A stretch of 64,000 bases of DNA from Vanessa cardui (taxonomy: Eukaryota; Arthropoda; Insecta; Lepidoptera; Nymphalidae). The position numbers and the translations under genes are program-made. The stretch spans positions 361,001 to 425,000 of the forward strand of contig NC_061152.1 of assembly GCF_905220365.1 (NCBI RefSeq), in the 5' to 3' direction. Positions 12,339 through 25,257 of this stretch are shown here, piece after piece (within the stretch, counting starts at the first letter, position 1; the number at the start of each line of letters is the position of its first letter). The notes under the pieces are model-generated. The model was not told the DNA's origin and did no database searches. It saw nothing but the letters and a program-made list of their open reading frames with translations.

Positions 12339-15300
12339 ATGTGTGATTTACTCGTGTGCCGAGTTTGTCTCGCTACAGATGACGTTAAATTGTACAATAT
12401 ATACAAGTATAATCTAATAGATGCTTATAAAAATATAATCGGAGATCAGGTTTGGATTGTTTTTATTTACTTAACATCGTTTTGTAATTATAAGATTGTT
12501 TTATTTTATTAATGTGTTAATTATTTATTATTTGATTATTACATTACTTGATTAAGGTAATATTTGTTGGTATTTAAAATAAGATAATTTTTTATGAAAT
12601 AAGTACGTTACCGAACTAAATATTTGCGAATATATCCTCGTTTTTTCCTTTCCTTACTATAATAAATGTTTATACAAATATATGTACGGAGGTTTAATTA
12701 TTACGTATATATTATTTTACGAAAATAAAATATTTATTTATATAAGTTACTTAAAAATCAGAATTAACGCTCTTTTATTGTTTATTATTATACTTTAAGC
12801 ATTAAAAAGTACCTATAATCAATATTAATTCATGATGTCTGAAAAATAGTACTGGAAGGCTATAGATGCTTTAGTTTACTAGTTTAAGTTATGTGCGAGC
12901 TTATTTAGATATATTTTCTATTTATACCATATATATTTTCTCACAGCAATACATAGTGTTTTTATGTACTGTTTGGCCGTATAACAGTTCTCAAATACAT
13001 TGGCACTGTTAGTCATCATTTTCTAAGGACTAAGGAGCTGTGATGGCCACTTAGACTATATTACTTAAAATAGAAATTATATTGTATAATAACCCAATAT
13101 ATAATATATAATACCTGTTGACTTCCAGGCAGGATATATTAATTTAAGTAATTGTATTTAACTAACTTGACTTTTTATTTTTTAAATGTTGAAAAAGTAC
13201 TACTGAGTTTCTTGCTGGTTCTCGGTAGAATCTACTTTGTGAATCCTTCTCTGAATGGTAGCTTCACTTAATTGTAAAATGACGATTCAAAAGTGCTTGT
13301 AAAAGCCTACTTGAATAAAGTTTATTTTGATTTTGATTTTATTAAACGGTACAAAGTTAAAATTATTAATTTTTGCCAATATATATTTACGTTGCAGTTA
13401 TTAAAAGCTGATGATGGTCTGCCGGAGTTCATATGCAGCTATTGCAGCTCACTGTTGCTCAAATACGTGGCATTCAAGGAGAAATGTTGCGACACTAGAT
13501 CAATTCTTACGTATGCGTCTCAAAGACAGGTAAAAATAAGCTGGTAACATATATAATCTATTCCAATTGGAGCAGGAATGATGACAAAAATTAAATTTAC
13601 ATATTTTATATATACATATTTTTTTATGGTATAGTTTGTTGAACATGCATATGGGCCCTCTGATGGTTAGTGGTCACCATCACCCATAGACAATGAATGT
13701 ATAAATATTCCTTATATCGTCAATGTGCCACCAAGTAAATATGTAGGGCTTTGTGCAAGCCGGTCTGGGTAGGTACCACCTACTCATCAGTTATTCTACC
13801 GCCAAATAACAGAACGCAGTATTGTTGTGTTCCGGTGTGAAGGGTGAGTGAGCCAGTGTAACTACAGGCACAAGGGACATAGCATATTAGTTCCCAAGGT
13901 TGGTGGCACATTGACGATGTAAGGAATAGTTAATGTATCTTACAGCGTCATTGTCTATGGGTGACGGTGACCACTTACTATCAGGTGGCCCATATGCTCG
14001 TCCGGCCACCTATACCATAAAAAAAAATAACAAATTTTTGTAATTTCAAACGTTCTTAAGGTAACCGAGAAAATCGCGCGTTTTTCGCGTTTTTTCAAAT
14101 AATTTTAACTGTACGCATTTTTATTTATCTTACTTAAAATCTGTCGAAACTTAAACACTCCCAAGCCGAGATGGCCCAGTGAAGCCGGGATGGTCCAGTG
14201 AAGCCGAGATGGCCCAGTGGTTAGAACACGTGCATCTTAACCGATGATTTCGGGTTCAAACCCAGGCAAACGCTACTAAATATATAGACTTAATTTGTGT
14301 TTATAATTCATCTCGTGCTCGGCGGTGAAGGAAAACATCGTGAGGAAACCTGCATGTGTCTAATTTCATTGAAATTCTGCCACATGTTCATTCCACCAAC
14401 CCGCATCGGAACAGCGTGGTGGAATATGTTCCAAACCCTCTCCTTATTGGAAGAGGAGGCCATGAGCCCAGCAGTGGGAAAATTTACAGGCTGTTACTTT
14501 ACTTTACTTTTACACACTCCCATCCCCACCCACCAATATGTAAGAAAATATAAGACATGGTCAACACAATCCACCCCTCCTAAAACGTCGTAACTAATAA
14601 ATAAATGGCCCCTAGATTACGCTATATTTTTATTGCAGTATGAGACCTATAAACACTTATATTTCCTTAAGTGTCATCAGCTCCAGAACTCAGATCTAGA
14701 TTTAGTTCATAGATGAAGTCGCAATATATTTACAACAATATTACGTATATTCGTACATTTGAACACTTTGATAAAATCAGCGATAATCATTGTATGTGCA
14801 CTAGGAGTAAGGATAAGCTTATAACGCCAAGTTTCCGACTCCGCAAAGTCAATAAATCTTTCTTGGGACAAGTTATCCGTTTCTATAATAAAATTCCGCA
14901 GACATTTTTAACTTTGCCGTTTCGTAAATTCAAATCGTTTGTAAAAAATACGTTGGTAGAAAAAACATGTTATTCGATACAAGATTTTATAGATGATAAA
15001 AAAACGTGGAGTTAATACCTGTTGACTTCCACGCAGGATATATTAATTTAAATCATTGTATTTAACTAAGATGACTTTGTTGTTTTTAAAGGTAAATAAG
15101 AGTAACTACTGAGTTTATTGCCGGTTCTCGGTAGAATCTACTTTCCGAACCGGTGGTAACTTCACTTAATTTTAAAATAACGATTCAAAAGCTGTAAAAG
15201 CCTACTTGAATAAAGTTTACTTTTTTCCATTTCCAGCTTACAACAAGTGACATACGTTCCATCAACCAACAGTATAAGCTACCCTACACAATATCAACAA

Positions 15301-18300
15301 ACTATCCAACGATAAACATGGAGAATACAGAATATTCCGAGCACATTATAAAAGAGGAGAGCATTGTGATTGAATCTCCATTAATAATGGAGTATGAGAC
15401 AGAGGTAAAGAAGAAGAAAGTAAAGAAGAAAAAAGAGAAAATCAATGCTGATGTAATTAAATATGAAGATGAGCAATACAATGATGTAGGTTTCGAGGGT
15501 CAAGATAGCGATGTTAATGATGATGCAGAGATGAAAGACATAGAGGTGATCATACTGAGTAAAGAGGAACAACTCCAGGAGATTGAGGAGAGGAAGACGT
15601 CGTCGAATTACGTGAATTCGTTTTACAAGTGCGACTTTTGCTATAAAGGTTTCATAATGGCCTCGACTTACAGGAATCACATGATCAAACATGATCCGGT
15701 GAGTTTTTTTAATTTATAATTTACAGCCAGCTACACGCGGGTGCAATGCTGATACTTAATATACTACAGAATTTGTTTATAGAAACTTTTAAAATTATAA
15801 GTGTTTCTTTACTTTATTGTCCATGTATTGTATACAAAAACCTTGTCGAATTATATATCTATTAAAAAACCGCATCAAAATCTGTTGCGTAGTTCTAAAG
15901 ATCTAAGCATACATAGAGACGGACAGTTTCCCAGCGATTATGGGATATGAAAGTAGTTTAGTTATGGTTTCATTCAGTGGCGGATTTACCAATAGGCTAA
16001 GTAGGCTGGAGCCTAGGCAGATTTAGCCCAAATTTGTTATTACCTTATGTAGTGTATGCATTTATTCATCCATTCATTCATTCGTACAAGCATTCGTTCT
16101 GTCATTCGTTCAGTAGTCACACAGACAGTGACAGTCTCGTTTGCACCACGTGAATAATACGAGAGCCACTGGCGTGTTGGTAGTCTGTCCATTAAGTGCG
16201 TGTACGAGCCTGTGCGAAGCCCCATACAAGGACAGATTATACACCTTACATAAATTAAAAACAAAACTTATAATTATATGTATACACATTACGTCCGTAA
16301 TCCGTATACTCGTCACTACATAGCGAGTTGGAAGAATAATCTAGTAACTGACAGAAATATCGCCTAGTTTATAATCATACTAATAACGGGAAAAGCCGAT
16401 GTAATGAGGACGATAGAACACAAATCATAAATGTTGCAAAAATAAAGCAGGGGCGGCAAAAATTGAACAGCCTACTAGCCTACTAGTGGCAGATTTGTAA
16501 ATCCACCACTGGTCTCATTTTGAAAAGCTCCAGTCGTAGATGTGCAGAGATATAAAGAGGATTCTTGATAGTAATGAACTAAATGGTTACGAGTAACGAA
16601 TAATTATTATGAGAGAGATCTAGGCAAAAAACTTTAAATGATTCCAACTGAACTAAAGTATACTATTTGATATTAAAAATTTCATTTAAAAGGCGTACCG
16701 TCATTTTGGCGCCGAATGTAGATAATTGACTTAAAGTTAAAAAAATTATAGTAACAGCTGTAAATTTCCCACTGCAGGTATAAGGCCTCCTCTTCCAATA
16801 AGGAGAAGGTTTGGTTCATATTCCACCACGCTGTTCCAATGCGGGTTGGTGGAATGCACATGTGGCAGAATTTCGATGGAATTAGACACATGCAGGTTTC
16901 CTCACGATGTTTTCCTTCACCGAGCACGAGATGAATTATAATCACAAATTAAGCACACATATATAGCGGTGCTTGCCTGGGTTTGAGACCGCAATCATCG
17001 GTTAAGATGCATGCTTTCTAACCACTGTACTATCTCAGCTCTCTCAAATAATTAACTTGCATAATGTTGTCTTAAATTTTCGCGATTATTTCAATTAACT
17101 TGCAGTTTATCAATCAAAATCAAATCAAAATAAACTTTATTCAAGTACGGTTTTACAAGCACTTTTGAATCGTCATTTAACAATTAAATAAAGCTACCAC
17201 CGGTTCGCAAAGTAGATTCTACCGAGAAGAACCGACAAGAAACTCAGTACTCATTATCAACATTTAATAAATGGATTTCATTCCATTGTAAAAATACAAT
17301 GGAATGAAATCAAAATGAAACCTAATTTCATAGAAATTCCAAATGTGTACAAAATCCAAACCTTCCTCAAAGGGAGGAGGTCTTAGCCCAGCAGTGGGAA
17401 GGTTACAGGCGTTTGTTGGGCTATAAGCGTGTTGGGTCGTAGGAGCGCGGTGCGTTCTCGTGCGAGGTGTGCCGATCGCGCTGGGCGGACGCGCGTTCCC
17501 TGCGCGCTCACGTGCTCAACACACACGAGAAGAAATACGTTTGCAAGCTCTGCGAATACGTCTCCAGGAATATGTGAGCTTGTTTTATATTTCATCAGAA
17601 GAACGTGGTTTTTGTGACTTTTTATGAGAAATAAAATCAATTCAAGATTACTACGAGTTTCCACATCAAGTGCAATGCGGGGGAGGATTTGTGGGTTTCA
17701 CTGATTATAGGATTGCTAGGCTGCTGTGATTTTTGATGCATTTATCTACCTAAATTAAAGTGAGAGTTAAGGGCCGACCATTTATTACGTGGTTTTTTTA
17801 TGCTATAGGTTGGCGGGCGAGCATATAGGCCAACTCGTGGTAAGAGGTCACCCATAGACAATGGCGCTGTAAGAAAAATTAACCATGCCTTGTATCGCCA
17901 ATATGCCACCATTTTGCATTGCATTATAGTATATACCTCCTCTCCCTTAAAACAGGGTTTGGAACATATTCCACCACGCTGATTCAGATTTTTTTTTATG
18001 GTATAGGTTGTTGGTCGAGAATATGGGCCACCTGATGGTAAGTGGTCGCCATCACCCATAGACAATGACGCTGTAAGAAATATTAACTATTCCTTACATC
18101 GTCAATGCGCCACCAACCTTGGGAATTAAGATGTTATCACTCTTCAAATCTGAACTCAATAATATCAAGTACGGTGGTTTGGCGGTAGATTATCTGATGA
18201 GTGGTTGGTACATATCCAGATGGGCTTGCACAAAGCCCTACCACCAAGTAATGTGATCCATATATAGCATATGGCGAACTGATAGTGAGTGATCACCACC

Positions 18301-21300
18301 GCCCATAAACAATGGCGCTGCAAGAAACATTAACCTCTTACGGCCTTTTATCGTCAATGCGCCACCAACCTTGGGAACTAAGATGCTATGTCCCTCGTGC
18401 CTGTAGTTACACTGGCTCACTCACCCTTCAAATCGGAACACAACAATACCAAGTACCGTTGTTTGGTGGTAGAATGTCTGGTATCTAGACAGAAGGGCTT
18501 GCACAAAGCTCTCTATGTTATGTTAATATTTGTATCATCAACATATCTGACTAAGCACTCTTAAGATTTTTATTTTATTTCAGCCACAGGGCAAAGGAAC
18601 ATTTGAAATGGCATAAAGGATTTATGTTCGAGTGTAAAATCTGTGGAGCTCTATTCGCGTAAGTCCATAATTTTTTTGCTCACTTACTTATGGCAACATT
18701 GTCACGCAAGGAAGCCTTACGCACTCTCGACCGTCTCCACTAGTTTTTATCACCACCACCAGTACACCAGTTTCCATGGTTACGCCACTCCGAGGTCCCG
18801 GCTTCGTCCGGCCGAGTCGATGTAGATTATCATTAGTTTTCTACGTCGTCTCGGGTCTGGGTGTTTGTGCCGTCGTTACTTCTGATCTTCCACAACACAA
18901 GTGCGTTAGCTACTCACATTGGGATCATAATGTAATAAATAATAATAATAAATAAATATGAGACAACATCACATACATTGCTCTGATCCCAATGTAAGTA
19001 GCTAAAGCACTTGCGTTATGGAAAATCAGAAGTAACGACGGTACCACAAACACCCAGACACAAGACAACATACAAAACTAATGATAGTCTACATCGACTC
19101 GGCCGGGAATCGAACCCAGGGCCTCGGAGTGGAGTACCCATGAAAACCGGTGTACACACCATTCGACCACGGAGGTCAAAAATGTATGTGATGTTGTCCA
19201 AAATTTATGACAAATTACACTGACGATCCCAGATCTCAATGTAAAAGAAATTCAGTTAGTGAGTCAAAGCTGTTCGTAAGATTCCCGACCGTCCACAGCA
19301 AATCCACGAGTCACCTAACCCACATACGTCTCCAGCATCCTTCGAGCCACGCGTGCGAGCTCTGCGGCGAGTCGTTCATTGGTGAATTTGGATTGAGAAT
19401 GCACAAGAAGAAAGTCCATGTAAGTATCAATACTAATATTGGGTTCAAGTATTACGTTACGTCATTTGGTGGGGGGGGGGTGTCTCGTAAAAACGTTACG
19501 ATGCGTTACAGGGGTGGGAGGGAGTCTTTCTTATAACGCGGTACGTAAAATTAACAAATAAGGAAATAGGGAATCAAAATGTCCCAGGCCAGGTTAGAAC
19601 GCGTGCATCTTAAGCGATTATTGCGAAGATGAATTTTTATGTTCTTAATTTGTGTTTATAATCCATCTCGAGCGTGGTGGTGAAGGAAAATATCGTGAGG
19701 AAACCTCATGAAGGTCTGATTTCGATGAAATTCTGACAGATGTGTATAAATCAAACCGCATTAGAGCAGCTTGGTAGATTATGCTCCAAATCTTGTCCTC
19801 AAAGGCAGAGGAGGTCTTACCCCAGCAGTGAGAAACATAGGGTAGGGGTTGTTAGGCTTCAGGATGAAGACTTCAGGCTCAAATCTTCTTAATCAGTTAA
19901 ACTCAGGACCTCAAAATCTGAAGCTTCATAAGCCCATAACTAGAAAATCGATAAAATTAAAAGACCTGACGACAAAATCCTTAAACGGAGCTGAACCGCG
20001 GACCAAATTACACTTCACGTTGATACAATAAGGGTGCATGTGCACATTTTAGATTGACGAAAAATCCAATTTTTTTTCCAACTAGGAAAGTTGAAATCCT
20101 CGGCTTTTCTCTACTATAATGTGCACGTATTATACTTGCAAACTTTCCTCTTAAATCGCTCTATTTATTGTCGAAAACCGCATCAAAATGCGTCGCATAG
20201 TTTAAAAGATCCAAGCGTACAGATCGGGAAGAGACTTTGTTCTATACATATGTAGGGATATATGACGCCAGTTTTGCCTATTTGTCAGGCTGCCTTCCTT
20301 ATTCAAGACTAACTTCTATCTAATATTTTATTAGCAGAACGCCGAAAGCTTAACTTCTCAATGCGAGAACTGCAGTACAAAGTTTCATTCCGTCAAAGCG
20401 ATGAAGAGACACCTGAAACTTTCGAAGGATGAAATTTGCGACGCGAACATCAGGTGAGTGATGAAAATATGTAAATGGCAACTTTTGGTTTATTTGCCAC
20501 TACTGGGGTAAAGTCCAGTTTGAAAAGAAGATTGCCACGATGCACCAATGTGTGGAACGTACACCAAATTTGTATCCGGTATATGCAGGTTTCCTCACGA
20601 GAATCAAATCAAAATACTCTTTATTGTACACCAGTAAAAAAGTCACATATACACGGTTAGGAAAGATGTACAAGAGGCCTTATAGCTAACACAGCGATCT
20701 CTTCCAGGCAACCTTAAGGTAGAGGAAACAGATATAGAAAGAGGTAGGGGTGTACAGAGCAGATATAAACATAATAAATAAATACAGTGTAATATTAATA
20801 TATTTAAATAAAAATAATGTACAGTACCTGATATCTAAAATGCGTACATATATGTATCTATCTAATCAAATTAAAGTTATAATATACAAAAATTAAATTG
20901 ATGTCTCGCAAAAAACAAATATATATAAATTAAGTACAACAATTAAAGTGTAAGATAGTATTGTCTCAAGGAATTTTTAAATGAAGCACTTTGATCTTCT
21001 ATACAAAAATAGTTCACAGTATATCCACAAGAAAACATTAGGCAAATGATATGTATTATAGTTTTGTAATATGTATATATGTTCCAAACCTTCTCCTCTA
21101 AGGGAGAGGAGGCCTTTAGCCCAGCAGTGGGAATTTACAGGCTGCTGTTGTTGTTGTATAGTTTTGTGTAGTTTATGTTCATTTCGATGCATATTTAAAT
21201 GGACGCTGGTTGCAAAAATCTGTGTCTAAATTTTAAAGAGGTTGTAAATCATTACCAATCCTTAATTCTGAACTCAAGTAACTTCCTCAAGAGGTCTGGT

Positions 21301-22486
21301 AGTTACTCTATAGTTGGTAAATAATTTCATTAATTTCAACCAAAAAAAAAGCAAATTCGAAAAGATTAAGACATTCCATTCTCAATCTAGTAAGTGTAGA
21401 TAGTTATTCAAGATGTTTGTATTATAAAGATATCATGGCACATATATCAGACTCAATGACTTGTCATTAATGAAGACATTAAATAATAGTGTTCCAAAGT
21501 GAGACCCCCTGTGGAACGCCTGACATGACAGAGAAATGTGTCTAGATAGAAACCCGTAATCTAAAATGAAATCAGACTATAACGATGTAACGTTTGATTG
21601 ATATAAATATAAAATATGATCTATCGAACGCCGTTCTGTAATCCGTATAAATAATTTGGGATGATATTATAATGTTTCGAGTCACTAAATGTGTGAAACG
21701 ACGTAAAACCTACTTCAAATAAACTCACTTATGACTTTTTCGAATTTCATATTCAAGGCCATGTCAGTATTGTGGTGATGGCTTCGAAACTGAGGACGCG
21801 TTGAAACAACACTTGAAGGACAATCATGAAGATGAGAGCCTTTACTGTGAAGAGGTGAGTTTGGATTAGAGGTGATGGATGGAATGACGTCATTACAATG
21901 ATGCCGATTAAGGGCTGAATTAGGAGATTAGTTTATGTATTGGGTTTAGTTGAAGTTTAATTCATGCTTGCTTCTTGCTCCTACCGCCAAATAATAGTAA
22001 TCAATATTGTTGTGTTCCGGTCTGAAGGATGAGTGAGCCAGTGTAACTACAGGCACAAGTGACATAACACCTTAGTTCCCAAGGTGGCGAATTGGAGATG
22101 TAAGTAAATGTTAATATTTCTTACTGCGCTAGTGTCTATGGTGGTCCATTTGCTCGTCCGTCAACATATAACATAAAATATATCAATGCAAATTTCATCA
22201 CTGTTGGTTTTACTTGTGAAAACGTTTCAGACAATTACAGTTACTTTCGCTTATCGTATGCCAATACGATAAACAGTATGACGCTCCCTTATGACGTCGT
22301 ACCTCTCTTACCTTGTGTGTTTGTCCCGCGCAGTGCGCGCGCAGCTTCACGAGCGCGCGATCGCTGTGCGTGCACCGCGAGCGCGTGCACCTCGGCGTCA
22401 AGCGCGCCGTGCGCCGCCGCGTGCCGCGCCGCGCGCACGACAGCGCCGTCTGCGAGGTCTGCGGCCTCACCTGCATCGTGAGTAGC

Positions 22487-22529
<43 letters not shown>

Positions 22530-22642
22530 CCGTCACTAGGGAGCACCTCGGCGTCAAGCGCGCCGTGCGCCGCCGCGTGCCGCGCCGCGCGCACGACAGC
22601 GCCGTCTGCGAGGTCTGCGGCCTCACCTGCATCGTGAGTAGC

Positions 22643-22685
<43 letters not shown>

Positions 22686-22798
22686 CCGTCACTAGGGAGC
22701 ACCTCGGCGTCAAGCGCGCCGTGCGCCGCCGCGTGCCGCGCCGCGCGCACGACAGCGCTGTCTGCGAGGTCTGCGGCCGCACCTGCATCGTGAGTAGC

Positions 22799-22843
<45 letters not shown>

Positions 22844-22956
22844 CCGTCACTAGGGAGCACCTCGGCGTCAAGCGCGCCGTGCGCCGCCGCGTGCCGCGCC
22901 GCGCGCACGACAGCGCTGTCTGCGAGGTCTGCGGCCGCACCTGCATCGTGAGTAGC

Positions 22957-23037
<81 letters not shown>

Positions 23038-23150
23038 CCGTCACTAGGGAGCACCTCGGCGTCAAGCGCGCCGTGCGCCGCCGCGTGCCGCGCCGCGCGC
23101 ACGACAGCGCCGTCTGCGAGGTCTGCGGCCTCACCTGCATCGTGAGTAGC

Positions 23151-23229
<79 letters not shown>

Positions 23230-23342
23230 CCGTCACTAGGGAGCACCTCGGCGTCAAGCGCGCCGTGCGCCGCCGCGTGCCGCGCCGCGCGCACGACAGC
23301 GCCGTCTGCGAGGTCTGCGGCCTCACCTGCATCGTGAGTAGC

Positions 23343-23399
<57 letters not shown>

Positions 23400-23512
23400 C
23401 CGTCACTAGGGAGCACCTCGGCGTCAAGCGCGTCGTGCGCCGCCGCGTGCCGCGCCGCGCGCACGACAGCGCCGTCTGCGAGGTCTGCGGCCTCACCTGC
23501 ATCGTGAGTAGC

Positions 23513-23577
<65 letters not shown>

Positions 23578-23690
23578 CCTTCACTAGGGAGCACCTCGGC
23601 GTCAAGCGCGCCGTGCGCCGCCGCGTGCCGCGCCGCGCGCACGACAGCGCCGTCTGCGAGGTCTGCGGCCTCACCTGCATCGTGAGTAGC

Positions 23691-23779
<89 letters not shown>

Positions 23780-23892
23780 CCGTCACTAGGGAGCACCTCG
23801 GCGTCAAGCGCGCCGTGCGCCGCCGCGTGCCGCGCCGCGCGCACGACAGCGCCGTCTGCGAGGTCTGCGGCCTCACCTGCATCGTGAGTAGC

Positions 23893-23961
<69 letters not shown>

Positions 23962-24074
23962 CCTTCACTAGGGAGCACCTCGGCGTCAAGCGCGCCGTGC
24001 GCCGCCGCGTGCCGCGCCGCGCGCACGACAGCGCCGTCTGCGAGGTCTGCGGCCTCACCTGCATCGTGAGTAGC

Positions 24075-24139
<65 letters not shown>

Positions 24140-24252
24140 CCTTCACTAGGGAGCACCTCGGCGTCAAGCGCGCCGTGCGCCGCCGCGTGCCGCGCCGCGC
24201 GCACGACAGCGCCGTCTGCGAGGTCTGCGGCCTCACCTGCATCGTGAGTAGC

Positions 24253-24311
<59 letters not shown>

Positions 24312-24424
24312 CCTTCACTAGGGAGCACCTCGGCGTCAAGCGCGCCGTGCGCCGCCGCGTGCCGCGCCGCGCGCACGACAGCGCCGTCTGCGAGGTCTGC
24401 GGCCTCACCTGCATCGTGAGTAGC

Positions 24425-24489
<65 letters not shown>

Positions 24490-24602
24490 CCGTCACTAGG
24501 GAGCACCTCGGCGTCAAGCGCGCCGTGCGCCGCCGCGTGCCGCGCCGCGCGCACGACAGCGCCGTCTGCGAGGTCTGCGGCCTCACCTGCATCGTGAGTA
24601 GC

Positions 24603-24655
<53 letters not shown>

Positions 24656-24768
24656 CCGTCACTAGGGAGCACCTCGGCGTCAAGCGCGCCGTGCGCCGCC
24701 GCGTGCCGCGCCGCGCGCACGACAGCGCCGTCTGCGAGGTCTGCGGCCTCACCTGCATCGTGAGTAGC

Positions 24769-24831
<63 letters not shown>

Positions 24832-24944
24832 CCGTCACTAGGGAGCACCTCGGCGTCAAGCGCGCCGTGCGCCGCCGCGTGCCGCGCCGCGCGCACGACA
24901 GCGCCGTCTGCGAGGTCTGCGGCCTCACCTGCATCGTGAGTAGC

Positions 24945-24993
<49 letters not shown>

Positions 24994-25188
24994 CCGTCAC
25001 TAGGGAGCACCTCGGCGTCAAGCGCGCCGTGCGCCGCCGCGTGCCGCGCCGCGCGCACGACAGCGCCGTCTGCGAGGTCTGCGGCCTCACCTGCATCGTG
25101 AGTAGCGACACAAAACACACACACACACACATAGCCGTCACTAGAGAGCACCTGCGAGGTCTGCGGCCTCACCTGCATCGTGAGTAGC

Positions 25189-25257
<69 letters not shown>

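Noticed and set aside
17429..17664. Opposing 60-90 codon ORFs over exon 4 of the ZAD gene
   Set aside because: Out-of-frame shadows of a GC-rich zinc-finger exon.
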